61,134 nucleotides of DNA, taken from the NCBI RefSeq assembly GCF_015058545.1, contig NZ_SVCB01000041.1, positions 1-61,134 of the forward strand, given 5' to 3'. This document shows, piece by piece, positions 1 to 7,288 of this stretch. How positions within the stretch are numbered: the stretch's first letter is position 1; each line of letters starts with the position of its first letter. The position numbers and the translations under genes are program-made. Origin of the DNA: Veillonella sp. (lineage in GTDB: Bacteria > Bacillota > Negativicutes > Veillonellales > Veillonellaceae). The notes under the pieces are model-generated. The model did no database searches. It was not told the DNA's origin and saw nothing but the letters and a program-made list of their open reading frames with translations.

Positions 1-117
1 AGTTGAATTGGCTAAGTCCGGTAAAGTATCGCTTAAAGAATACAGTAGCATAAAAAATTCCGAGAAACCTATTCAGGCTTCTCGGAAATAAAAGTCTAAC
101 TTTTTGGGGTCACTACA
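1..117 (+). mobile_element. Right end of an IS3-family insertion sequence (partial)
   Basis: The window opens inside the last codons of an IS3-type transposase (3-53). A hairpin follows with arms CCGAGAA (60-66) and TTCTCGG (79-85), then a terminal segment at about 93-115 reading TCTAACTTTTTGGGGTCACT. That sequence resembles the right inverted repeat of IS150/IS3-group elements, which commonly contains AACTTTTTGGGGTCA. The left end lies outside the window, so the target duplication and intactness cannot be judged. Confidence 0.6.
3..53 (+). CDS. IS3-family transposase OrfB, C-terminal 16 residues
   Basis: Reading frame 3 gives LNWLSPVKYRLKNTVA and a TAA stop. The L-x-W/G-L-S-P-V-x-Y-R pattern is the conserved last helix of IS3-family DDE transposases, just after the catalytic core. 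Only this tail is inside the window. The call is supported by the IS-end-like sequence that follows about 40 bases later. Confidence 0.6.
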   Translation: MNWLSPVKYRLKNTVA

Positions 118-153
118 AAACTAACTGTAAGCGGGGCTTTTTCATGTCATAAT

Positions 154-1458
154 TTATTGTTCAACATAGCTTCTAGGCGAAGTATTAAAGTGTTTTTTAA
201 ATGCCTTATAAAAATTACTGGTGTTACTGTATCCTAGCATACCGGCAATCATTTCAACCGACAAATCAGTACCGCGAAGCAGTGACGCGGCTCTATCCAT
301 GCGATGGGCCGTCACAATTTCACTAAAGGACTGCCCCGTTTCCTGGCGAATCAAATTAGAAATATAATTCGGATGATACGCCAAATCGGCGGCCATTTGT
401 TTCAACGAAACCGAATCTACATGGGTGCTGATATATTGCATAATCTGATCGATGAGACTGCTTGAATTGCCATTATCGGCCGCCTGTTGCTGTGCCTTTT
501 GTTCACGTGCCACGCCCAACAGCAAGGCCGCCACCAGTGATTGCAAAATAGCTTGTGTATCCTCGGCCGATTCAGCAAATTCAAGCACCATTAATTCCAA
601 CAAACGACGCACATAGTGAGGCTTTTGAAAGTGCAGATGAATGAAGTTTTCAGAAAATTCATTATTCTGCGGCTCCAAGAAAAAATTAAACACTTTTTGA
701 TCAGCCGCCAGGATAGGGAAGAATGTTTTAAAAAAGGCTTCTTTTTGAATTAAAACGCCGATGATTATAATTTCTTCCTTACTGTCACCTTGAAGGGCAT
801 AGCCCGTATAGGGCTGCCCGATATAACATTCATTTTCTTTGACTTTAATATAGTTATCCTGCGTATAGCTCAGTGCCCCATAATCCCCCTGATAGGCAAA
901 ATTTAAGAAGAAGAAATCGTGACGATGAAAAGCCTCTTCAATATGTTGCCCTTTAAAAACGCAAATCATGATAGTTTCGTCCTCTTTGCCCGGCCACTGA
1001 TAGGCCCGTTGCGGATGAGTGTCGCCGAAGGCTCTTAACTTCGGCCAGTGTTCAGTAATAAAGGCATTACCCAGTTTGGTGAAGGCCGCTTCCAAGGCTT
1101 GTTGCTCCTGTGAAATAGGCGTTTCCTCTACAATGGCAGCTTTGTCATTTTCAGGTTTACTCTCTTCACTTTTGGTTTCACCCTGTTTAATGGCTACTGC
1201 CGCCGCCTCTTTTGTTACGGCTGCTGACAACACCTTGCTATTTCTTGCTTCCTCTTTCACTGATTCCGCCATAGCTGTCTCCCCTTTTATGGCTATATCC
1301 GTTGTCTTATTCTTTTTTAGCTTCTTGTTATGTAGTTTTTTATTTTTCTTTTTATTTTGCTTTTTTTTCTTAAGCTTCTTCTTTTTCTTTTCTGCCTTTT
1401 TAGAAAGCTTCTTCATCGCCTTCTTCAATTTCTCTTTATCCTTACGTTTTTTTGCCAT
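154..1458 (-). CDS. AraC-family transcriptional regulator with Lys-rich N-terminal extension
   Basis: A 434-residue protein whose last ~100 residues are a two-helix-turn-helix AraC/XylS DNA-binding domain (SLKQMAADLAYHPNYISNLI, then VEMIAGMLGYSNTSNFYKAF). The middle (about 110-310) looks like a cupin-type sensor domain, with an HRHDFFFLNF segment. The first ~50 residues are mostly lysine, followed by an Ala/Glu/Lys-rich low-complexity linker to about residue 110. The start is uncertain: the upstream ATG (1458) has a poor ribosome site, whereas an internal ATG at 1272 (MAESVKEE) has GGGGAG six bases before it. If 1272 is used, the lysine tract is not translated. Ligand unknown; the divergent alcohol dehydrogenase gene is a plausible target. 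Confidence 0.8.
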   Translation of the reverse strand: MAKKRKDKEKLKKAMKKLSKKAEKKKKKLKKKKQNKKKNKKLHNKKLKKNKTTDIAIKGETAMAESVKEEARNSKVLSAAVTKEAAAVAIKQGETKSEESKPENDKAAIVEETPISQEQQALEAAFTKLGNAFITEHWPKLRAFGDTHPQRAYQWPGKEDETIMICVFKGQHIEEAFHRHDFFFLNFAYQGDYGALSYTQDNYIKVKENECYIGQPYTGYALQGDSKEEIIIIGVLIQKEAFFKTFFPILAADQKVFNFFLEPQNNEFSENFIHLHFQKPHYVRRLLELMVLEFAESAEDTQAILQSLVAALLLGVAREQKAQQQAADNGNSSSLIDQIMQYISTHVDSVSLKQMAADLAYHPNYISNLIRQETGQSFSEIVTAHRMDRAASLLRGTDLSVEMIAGMLGYSNTSNFYKAFKKHFNTSPRSYVEQ

Positions 1459-1629
1459 ATTAGATGCCTAATACCTTTCTAGTTCTACGTAATCTTCTTT
1501 ACAGTATATCATCTATCTTAAGATTTGCCACTATATATCTTACGTTTTACCGTCGTCAGTATCCCAAAAGACGATTATACTGTGGGTACACGTTAACAAG
1601 AAGATTCCTATTACAAGGAGGGTCCTATT

Positions 1630-2793
1630 ATGAAACAGTTTATTTTTAACATGCCTACTAAAGTATTATTCGGTTTTGGTCAGTTAAATCATTTGCACGA
1701 ACAAAATTTGCCCGGTAAAAAAGCATTAATCATTACCTCAAACGGTTCATCTACTAAAAAATACGGATATTTAGACCGTGTAATTGATGAACTTAAAACA
1801 GCCGGTGTGGATTATGCCGTATTTGATCAAATTCGACCAAATCCAACGCGTCAAAACGTAACAGATGGTGCCGCTATGGCCAAACAAGAAGGTTGTGACT
1901 TCGTTATTGCCTTAGGTGGCGGTTCTGTCATGGATGCTACCAAATGTATCGCCCTCATGATGACAAATCCCGGCGAAATTTGGGACTATTCACTCAGCCA
2001 AGCCGGCGGTAAGCAAACGGCGCCCTATGATGCAGCACCGATTGTAGCCATCACCACATCGGCCGGCACAGGCAGTGAAGTAGATATTGCCGCCGTTATC
2101 TCCGATGATGAATTAAAAGAAAAAACAGGCATTTTCTTCCCATCCATGTTCCCAACCTTAAGTATCGTTGATCCTGATTTGATGATGAGTGTACCGCCTA
2201 AATTTACAGCCTTCCAAGGTATGGATGCCTTTTTTCACGCTGCCGAAAGTGTGATTAATAAAAACGAGCATGTAATGGGCGAAATGTTTGCCTTAAAAGC
2301 GATTGAATTAATCGCCAAATACTTGCCACAGGCTTATAAAGACGGCAGCAATAAAGAAGCTCGTTATCACATGGCAATTGCCAATACCTTAGCAGGCTAC
2401 TATATGCTCTGCACTTCACCACATACTATGGAACATATTATGGGTAGTTATCATGAGGATCTCGTGCACGGTGCCGGCCTCATTATGATTGCTCACGAAT
2501 ATTACGATTTCTTCGCCGAACGTCAGGCCGCCGAAGAACCTATGATTAAGATGGCCAATGCCATGGGGGTAAAAGACGCTGCTTCAGGCAAAGATTTTAT
2601 AGCCGCCTTAGACAATTTACTGGCCTCTATTAATTGTGATACACTCAAAATGAGTGACTACGGAATTACTAAAGAAGAACTAAAAACATATCCGCAGCGT
2701 ATTGCCGATGTATTAGGCGGCGATATTACAGCCGATCCGTTACCTCTCTCGGCCGAAGATTATTTAACTATTTTTGAAAAATCCTATCGCTAA
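1630..2793 (+). CDS. Iron-containing alcohol dehydrogenase (butanol dehydrogenase/YqhD type)
   Basis: 387 residues, the full length for the Fe-ADH (group III) family, which reduces aldehydes with NAD(P)H in the cytosol. The nucleotide-binding motif ALGGGSVMDATK is at about 95-106. The metal ligands are visible as Asp and His in GMDAFFHAAES and the two His of SPHTMEHIMGSYHEDLVHGAGL. A strong AAGGAGGG site precedes the ATG. It forms a likely two-gene operon with the acetyltransferase 34 bases downstream and diverges from the AraC regulator, a common arrangement for substrate-induced control. The exact aldehyde cannot be told from sequence. Confidence 0.9.
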   Translation: MKQFIFNMPTKVLFGFGQLNHLHEQNLPGKKALIITSNGSSTKKYGYLDRVIDELKTAGVDYAVFDQIRPNPTRQNVTDGAAMAKQEGCDFVIALGGGSVMDATKCIALMMTNPGEIWDYSLSQAGGKQTAPYDAAPIVAITTSAGTGSEVDIAAVISDDELKEKTGIFFPSMFPTLSIVDPDLMMSVPPKFTAFQGMDAFFHAAESVINKNEHVMGEMFALKAIELIAKYLPQAYKDGSNKEARYHMAIANTLAGYYMLCTSPHTMEHIMGSYHEDLVHGAGLIMIAHEYYDFFAERQAAEEPMIKMANAMGVKDAASGKDFIAALDNLLASINCDTLKMSDYGITKEELKTYPQRIADVLGGDITADPLPLSAEDYLTIFEKSYR

Positions 2794-2827
2794 TTTTCAA
2801 TGCTAACGCACAACAAAAGGAGGACAT

Positions 2828-3394
2828 ATGACTGAACTTGAAAAATTAAACGCCGGTTTGCCTTATAATTTTATGGATCCCGAAGTAGACGCTCTTAAAC
2901 TAAATGCCGTAAAAGGTTGTGAGAAGTTAAACTCCATCAGCGCCGCCGACTATGAAGCTCGCGAGACCGTAATCCGCAATTTATTTGGTAAAGTCGGCAA
3001 AAATCCGGTCATATTGCCTCGCTTTGTCTGTGATAATGGCAAAAACATTTTCGTAGGTGACAATTTTCTAATTAATTTCAACGGTGTTATTCTGGACATT
3101 GCACCGGTAACCATTGGCGATAATGTTATGATTGGCCCGAATACGCTCATTATAACAGTCAATCATCCCCTAAAAGCCAGCGAACGCCGCAATCACATGG
3201 CCATAGCTACACCGGTAACCATCGGTAATGATGTATGGATTGGTGGTAATGTAACAATTCTTCCCGGTGTAACTATCGGCGATAACGTTGTCATCGCCGC
3301 CGGAGCAGTTGTAACCAAAGACGTGCCGTCTAATACTGTAGTCGGCGGTGTACCGGCCCGTGTAATTAAAGAATTGCCGGAAGAAGACGAATAG
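2828..3394 (+). CDS. Hexapeptide-repeat acetyltransferase (maltose/galactoside O-acetyltransferase type)
   Basis: 188 residues with a short N-terminal helical region and left-handed beta-helix repeats ([IV]-G-[DN]-x-V-x-I pattern, about 85-180). This is the fold of the LacA/Maa/NodL acetyl-CoA transferases. The probable catalytic His lies in ITVNHPLKA, and the C-terminal VVGGVPARVIKEL is diagnostic. AAGGAGG lies eight bases before the ATG. It follows the alcohol dehydrogenase closely and precedes a strong terminator. The acceptor (sugar or other hydroxyl compound) is unknown. Confidence 0.88.
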   Translation: MTELEKLNAGLPYNFMDPEVDALKLNAVKGCEKLNSISAADYEARETVIRNLFGKVGKNPVILPRFVCDNGKNIFVGDNFLINFNGVILDIAPVTIGDNVMIGPNTLIITVNHPLKASERRNHMAIATPVTIGNDVWIGGNVTILPGVTIGDNVVIAAGAVVTKDVPSNTVVGGVPARVIKELPEEDE

Positions 3395-3421
3395 ACACCT
3401 AAAAATTTAATTTTATGCATC

Positions 3422-3455
3422 AAAAATGCCGCATCAAACCCGATGCGGCATTTTT
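3422..3455. terminator. Bidirectional intrinsic terminator
   Basis: Fourteen-base perfect inverted repeat (arms AAAAATGCCGCATC and its complement, loop of six) with T-runs in both directions. It separates the plus-strand adh-acetyltransferase pair from the convergent four-gene operon ending at 3470. Confidence 0.9.
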
Positions 3456-3469
3456 ATTTTATATGGCAC

Positions 3470-4135
3470 TCATGCTTTCATACCTTCTATGATATTTACA
3501 AATTCTTCATAGCTTGCCAGCCCATTCACAAGGGCTGCTTTTTCACCGTACTCAATAAGACAGGTCGGCAAACTGCGAATGTCCAAAGCATGTCGCAAGC
3601 GAAGATCTTCTTCAAAAGCCTTGGCGGCACTGCCGTTTTCAAAATAGCGAAGAAATTCATCGCTATCTAAACCGGAAGCCTTAGCTACCGCTACTAACTC
3701 GTCGGTTCGCGTAGTCTGCCGCGTCTCTACAATCGTCGCCCGTCTCAAGCGAAGCAAAAACTCATCAGCCTTCACGGGGTCACAAAGCTGAGCCGCCTTG
3801 TAAGCAATGCACAGCGGATACGATGATCTGTGTTCCACATCAAAGAGGTGAAACCCCTCCATATTAATAGGTAGCCCGCCGATATATTCCTCGCCTTTAT
3901 AAATCTGCGCCAAGCGCTTATTATATACACGAATACCTTCTTCCGGCGGCAACGCCAATTCTTGGGGCAGCATAAAATCCGCCACATCACGCACAAGCCC
4001 ACTCATTACATACTTAAATACAAGCTCATCACCATAATGATTCGCCAGTTTTTCATAAACCGGTTCTTGCTCATAGGAAAGACCCATCATGGAATCTGTA
4101 AACGTTATAAGGATAATCTTTTTCATAACATTCAT
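3470..4135 (-). CDS. DsbA-family thioredoxin-fold protein lacking the CxxC motif
   Basis: 221 residues with the DsbA/FrnE-like layout: beta strand MKKIILITFTD at the N-terminus, helical insertion in the middle, and a cis-proline segment RSLPTCLIEYG at about 185-195. The position where family members carry C-x-x-C reads DSMMGLSYE, so a normal disulfide exchange reaction is not expected. It may be a binding or adaptor protein, as with other non-redox DsbA relatives. It is the last gene of a coupled operon: its ATG overlaps the MIF-like gene's TGA stop (TGATG), and no ribosome site is visible, so translation probably depends on the upstream gene. Confidence 0.72.
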   Translation of the reverse strand: MNVMKKIILITFTDSMMGLSYEQEPVYEKLANHYGDELVFKYVMSGLVRDVADFMLPQELALPPEEGIRVYNKRLAQIYKGEEYIGGLPINMEGFHLFDVEHRSSYPLCIAYKAAQLCDPVKADEFLLRLRRATIVETRQTTRTDELVAVAKASGLDSDEFLRYFENGSAAKAFEEDLRLRHALDIRSLPTCLIEYGEKAALVNGLASYEEFVNIIEGMKA

Positions 4136-4494
4136 CAGTAGCCGTTGCGGTCAATAAACTGTCCGCCCACCGACCACGCCTTAATATCATCAAACTTAAT
4201 ATAAATATTTTGTGCCGGAATACCTAAAACATCCTGAAAGGCAGCTGTCATCTCAGCGCCGAAGTCACTAAACCCGACATGGGCTTCATTACCGAAAAGG
4301 CTCGCTTCTATATAGGCAATTTTCTGCTGTCCGTCACCGCGAAGGTAGAGATGGTTTTCAGCTTCGAGCCCAAACAATAAATAATTTTCACTCAGACCCG
4401 GCACACGCTCAATAGCTTTGCCCATGCGCGATTTAATAACTGTCTCCTGTTCATGACTAACAGGTGTATTAACTTTCGCCATTACAAACGGCAT
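4135..4494 (-). CDS. MIF/tautomerase-superfamily protein
   Basis: 119 residues beginning MPFVMAKVNTP; length and pattern match the macrophage-migration-inhibitory-factor branch of the tautomerase superfamily, whose N-terminal proline (after Met removal) is the catalytic base. I chose the ATG at 4494 because it places Pro at position 2 and overlaps the hydrolase stop (TAATG); a start five codons upstream would hide that proline. Typical features include GKAIERVPG, a LFGLEA strand and a terminal NIYIKFDDIKAWSVGG segment. Substrate unknown; MIF-like enzymes act on small enol/keto or electrophilic compounds. Confidence 0.82.
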   Translation of the reverse strand: MPFVMAKVNTPVSHEQETVIKSRMGKAIERVPGLSENYLLFGLEAENHLYLRGDGQQKIAYIEASLFGNEAHVGFSDFGAEMTAAFQDVLGIPAQNIYIKFDDIKAWSVGGQFIDRNGY

Positions 4495-5363
4495 TACTGC
4501 TCCCTCCATTCTTGTAACTGCTCCAGAATGCGGTCGGCAACTTCCTGATGTTTCATCTGATAGGTATGACCGGTTTTTTCAATAAAAATCAAGGAATTCT
4601 TGGCAGCCGTGGGCATATGATTATTCAAATTGCGTAAAAACTCCGACGGATCGCCATCCGTAAAATTATCGTACGTTCCCACCAATAACGCCCCTGTATG
4701 GGAGATGTTGGCAGCTTGTGAAAAGTCGCCCTTCGGCGAGGTATGCACATTATTGAGCAACCCTGAAAATTGCCAATCCCATGCCGTATGAGCTATGCAA
4801 TCCACCCAGCCCATAAAAGGAAACAGCAATCGTTTATCCCCATCACCGCGCTCAACTTGATCTTTAATCAGTTGTTTTTCATAGGCTGTAACACCCGACA
4901 TCATATAGGTCAGGTTAGCAGGAGACAGTAAAAAGAAGCGCTCCACCCGTTCGTCATGATGACGCGACAGATAATAGATAACCTTATTGGCCCCCAAGGA
5001 ATGACCGGCCAGAATAATATGCTTATAACCGGCGTTCTCCGCAAAGGTCAGATAAGCATCAATATCTTCATCCGTATAGGCAAAGCGCTCATTCCACGAT
5101 CCGATAAGTTCCTCTTTGCCTGTATGCACATTCACGGTAGGAATCTCACCAAACGCATCATTTGTCTGGGCATAGATAAAATCAATGTTTCCACTATTAA
5201 GGGTATCCCCGATATTATAATAAAACGGATTGGAATAAAAATTACCGTGAATGCCCGTGATGGCAATCATCACAGTATCTGACGTCCGCTTCTCTTCCTG
5301 ACGAAAAAGAACGCCGTTTAGAACCACACCGCACTTCGTCGGCACATCCAAACGAAACTTCAT
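4494..5363 (-). CDS. Alpha/beta hydrolase
   Basis: 289 residues. The nucleophile elbow GHSLG sits at about 120, an oxyanion-type ITGIHGNF strand lies near residue 33, and the probable catalytic His is in the C-terminal KTGHTYQMKH. A cytosolic serine esterase or acyl hydrolase is likely; there is no signal peptide. The ATG overlaps the OYE stop by four bases (ATGA), and its own stop overlaps the next gene, so the four genes are read as one unit. Substrate not identifiable. Confidence 0.82.
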   Translation of the reverse strand: MKFRLDVPTKCGVVLNGVLFRQEEKRTSDTVMIAITGIHGNFYSNPFYYNIGDTLNSGNIDFIYAQTNDAFGEIPTVNVHTGKEELIGSWNERFAYTDEDIDAYLTFAENAGYKHIILAGHSLGANKVIYYLSRHHDERVERFFLLSPANLTYMMSGVTAYEKQLIKDQVERGDGDKRLLFPFMGWVDCIAHTAWDWQFSGLLNNVHTSPKGDFSQAANISHTGALLVGTYDNFTDGDPSEFLRNLNNHMPTAAKNSLIFIEKTGHTYQMKHQEVADRILEQLQEWREQ

Positions 5364-6391
5364 ACATTATCACTCTTTCTAAAAATACACTGATGGAACG
5401 ATGAGGCGTAGCAAGCATTACAAGATATGCACTTTGCCTCTAAGGCTTCACCGCTTTTCATTTTATTGGGTAAATCCGGTTCTCGCAAAAGGGGGCGAGA
5501 CAAAGAAATCATTTCAATTTTAGTTTTATTTAAGACTTCTTCCATCGTATCGAGACTGCGTAAACCACCGACCAAAATAATCGGCGTATCCACAGATTTA
5601 GCCAATTTATCGGCAAATTTCAAGAAATAGGCTTCGTTTTTATGTGGGCGAATACCGGCCACGGACGTACCGTTACCGCTCACCTCAATGGAGTCAATAC
5701 CGGCTTCGGCCAGTAAGCGGCACATAACCAAGCTTTCAGCTTCGTCTAAACCACCATAGGTAAAATCACTGCTGTTAATTTTTGCCGTAATATGCAATTG
5801 TGGGGCTTTTTCACGAATACCGTTTAAAATTTCCACCACCAAGCGGGTACGGTTAGCTACACTGCCACCGTATTCATCGGTTCTATGATTGACTGCGGGC
5901 GATACAAAACGACTTAAAAAGAAGAAATGAGCTACGTGAATTTGCACCCCGTCAAAGCCGGCTTTAGCCGCACGGACACCGGCTTCAATAAATTGGTCGC
6001 GCACCATATGAATCTCTTCTAGCGTCATATTATCCGGCTCAACCTGTTCAAAACGACCGTTCGTTTCACGGTAATAGGCACCAAGCGCTAACTGGGTAAT
6101 CACCGGCACGTCTTGGGCATGAATTACATCGGTAAGTTTCTTATATTGCGGAATCAGCGCATCATCCGAAAGTCGCATCATGCCGTCAAAATAGTAATCA
6201 TTGGCGGCCACGCTGGTAAACCCGGTAATAATGATACCAACACCACCTTTGGCCAACTCATCATAAATCTCATACGCTTTTTCCGTCACACTGCCGTCGC
6301 GATTAGCTAAACCTTCCCAAGTAGCGGAACGAACCAAACGATTTTTTGCTTTCAAATTTTTTAATTCAATTGTATTAAAAAGACTTTTCAT
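5360..6391 (-). CDS. NADH:flavin oxidoreductase, Old Yellow Enzyme family
   Basis: 343 residues with an FMN-binding TIM barrel: NTIELKNLKAKNRLVRSATWE at the start, HVAHFFFLSRFVSPAVNHRTDEYGG in the active-site region, and the phosphate-binding ILVGGLRS near 280. A cysteine cluster CISCNACYASSFHQC ends the protein, recalling the iron-sulfur linker of larger family members, but the C-terminal flavin/NAD domains are absent. It probably reduces activated C=C bonds. The start at 6391 is preceded by AAGGAG at ten bases. First gene of the operon, divergent from an HxlR regulator that probably controls it. Confidence 0.88.
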   Translation of the reverse strand: MKSLFNTIELKNLKAKNRLVRSATWEGLANRDGSVTEKAYEIYDELAKGGVGIIITGFTSVAANDYYFDGMMRLSDDALIPQYKKLTDVIHAQDVPVITQLALGAYYRETNGRFEQVEPDNMTLEEIHMVRDQFIEAGVRAAKAGFDGVQIHVAHFFFLSRFVSPAVNHRTDEYGGSVANRTRLVVEILNGIREKAPQLHITAKINSSDFTYGGLDEAESLVMCRLLAEAGIDSIEVSGNGTSVAGIRPHKNEAYFLKFADKLAKSVDTPIILVGGLRSLDTMEEVLNKTKIEMISLSRPLLREPDLPNKMKSGEALEAKCISCNACYASSFHQCIFRKSDNV

Positions 6392-6450
6392 TAATTTCAC
6401 ACTCCTTAGTATTATGAATTATATTAAATCACATTGATTTTTATCTATGT

Positions 6451-6486
6451 CTACATTATAATTATTTACAACAGAAAAACAAGAAG
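6451..6486 (-). promoter_or_regulatory. Candidate promoter of the OYE operon
   Basis: On the minus strand a TTGTTT box is followed after 16 bases by TATAAT, about 60 bases upstream of the OYE start. The divergent HxlR gene and the OYE gene also share the string ATACTAAGGAG across their ribosome sites, which could double as a regulator half-site. Inferred by eye only. Confidence 0.35.
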
Positions 6487-6531
6487 GGTGTTTTTTCTTT
6501 GTCAATATAAAAAGTATACTAAGGAGGCTCT

Positions 6532-6906
6532 ATGACACAAAAACCATTACCTAAAGATAAAAATATTTACGACACCGATTGTCCCATCCTGTACGCCATG
6601 GAAGTCATCGGCCAAAAATGGAAACTTCCCATTCTCTGGTATATATGCGACGCCGAAAACCAAACACTTCGTTATAAGGAACTAGAACGAAAAGTTGTCG
6701 GCATTACCGCCACAATGCTCACCAAGTGCTTGCGGGAATTGGAACAAGATAAGCTGATATCAAGAAAACAGTACAATACCATTCCGCCAACCGTTGAGTA
6801 TTCAATTGCGGAACGAGGCAAACTATTGCTGCCCGCCCTCCAATCCATATATGATTGGGGCGAATCCCAGATGGATGAAATAATGAAAGACAAAAACTCA
6901 AAATAA
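6532..6906 (+). CDS. HxlR-family (winged helix) transcriptional regulator
   Basis: 124 residues. The HxlR signature CPILYAMEVIGQKWKLPILW at residues 16-35 is followed by the recognition helix (GITATMLTKCLRELEQDKLISR) and the wing (PPTVEYSIAERGKLL). The Cys just before the first helix is the position used for electrophile and disulfide sensing in YodB/HypR/QorR relatives. AAGGAGG precedes the ATG. Divergence from the OYE operon suggests it represses that operon until quinones, aldehydes or other electrophiles modify its Cys (inference from family behaviour). Confidence 0.88.
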   Translation: MTQKPLPKDKNIYDTDCPILYAMEVIGQKWKLPILWYICDAENQTLRYKELERKVVGITATMLTKCLRELEQDKLISRKQYNTIPPTVEYSIAERGKLLLPALQSIYDWGESQMDEIMKDKNSK

Positions 6907-6927
6907 TAATGTAGTGCAAACAAAAAC

Positions 6928-6976
6928 ACAAAAGACGGTTATATCGGTAAAATTTGCCGACATAACCGTCTTTTGT
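6928..6976. terminator. Strong bidirectional terminator
   Basis: Inverted repeat AAAGACGGTTAT ... ATAACCGTCTTT with an inner complementary segment (TCGGTAAA/TTTGCCGA), flanked by T-rich tracts on both sides. It ends the HxlR transcript on the plus strand and would end the predicted minus-strand RNA from 7188. Confidence 0.85.
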
Positions 6977-7188
6977 ATGATTCCCCTTATTCATGCAAAA
7001 CTACATGAATCTTATTAAATTATCATATCCCCATCTGCTGATGGCTCTCACCCCATCAAACAGATTGTATTGCCTGCGGCTCTCACCCCGCGAGGCACTC
7101 TCTTTCAGTTACGCTCTCTGCTCACTCAAAACCCCCACGTAACTCTCTCTCTTATGCAGCGTTATAATCACTGCTTACTTCCCTGACT
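6928..7188 (-). ncRNA. Predicted stand-alone structured RNA with two GGTGAGAG hairpin loops
   Basis: No gene fits 6907-7288. Read on the minus strand, a promoter (7195-7223) is followed by a chain of hairpins: GTTACG/CGTAAC (7138-7143 with 7108-7113); TGCCT plus GCGG stems around an eight-base loop (7071-7097); ATCTG plus GATGG stems around the identical loop (7033-7065); ATTCATG/CATGAAT (6989-7010); then the terminator. Both central loops read GGTGAGAG although their stems differ, and GAGAG recurs in the linkers. It matches no RNA class I recognise (not 6S, SRP, RNase P, tmRNA or T-box). Confidence 0.42.
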
Positions 7189-7194
7189 GGATTT

Positions 7195-7223
7195 ATTATA
7201 CGTTCTTTTGTCTTCTGTGGCTA
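7195..7223 (-). promoter_or_regulatory. Promoter of the predicted ncRNA
   Basis: Minus strand: TAGCCA (7223-7218), 17-base spacer, perfect TATAAT (7200-7195). The expected start is near 7188. Confidence 0.4.
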
Positions 7224-7235
7224 ATATATACAGAA

Positions 7236-7276
7236 AACGGTTAGATATAGTTTAAACCTATAGCTAACCGTTATGG
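7236..7276 (-). terminator. Terminator of the LysR gene
   Basis: Stem AACGGTTAG/CTAACCGTT with an inner TATAG/CTATA helix, followed on the minus strand by TTTTCTGT. It lies just after the LysR stop. Confidence 0.7.
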
Positions 7277-7288
7277 TTTGTGTCCTAA

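Noticed and set aside
1019..1471. 150-codon plus-strand ORF rich in Phe/Leu opposite the AraC gene
   Set aside because: Mirror image of the Lys-rich tract (AAG/AAA read as CTT/TTT); no ribosome site.
6928..7188. 6S, SRP or T-box RNA as the identity of the ncRNA
   Set aside because: No rod-like pairing of the two ends (6S), no GGAAG tetraloop domain (SRP), no T-box sequence, and no downstream aminoacid gene on that strand.
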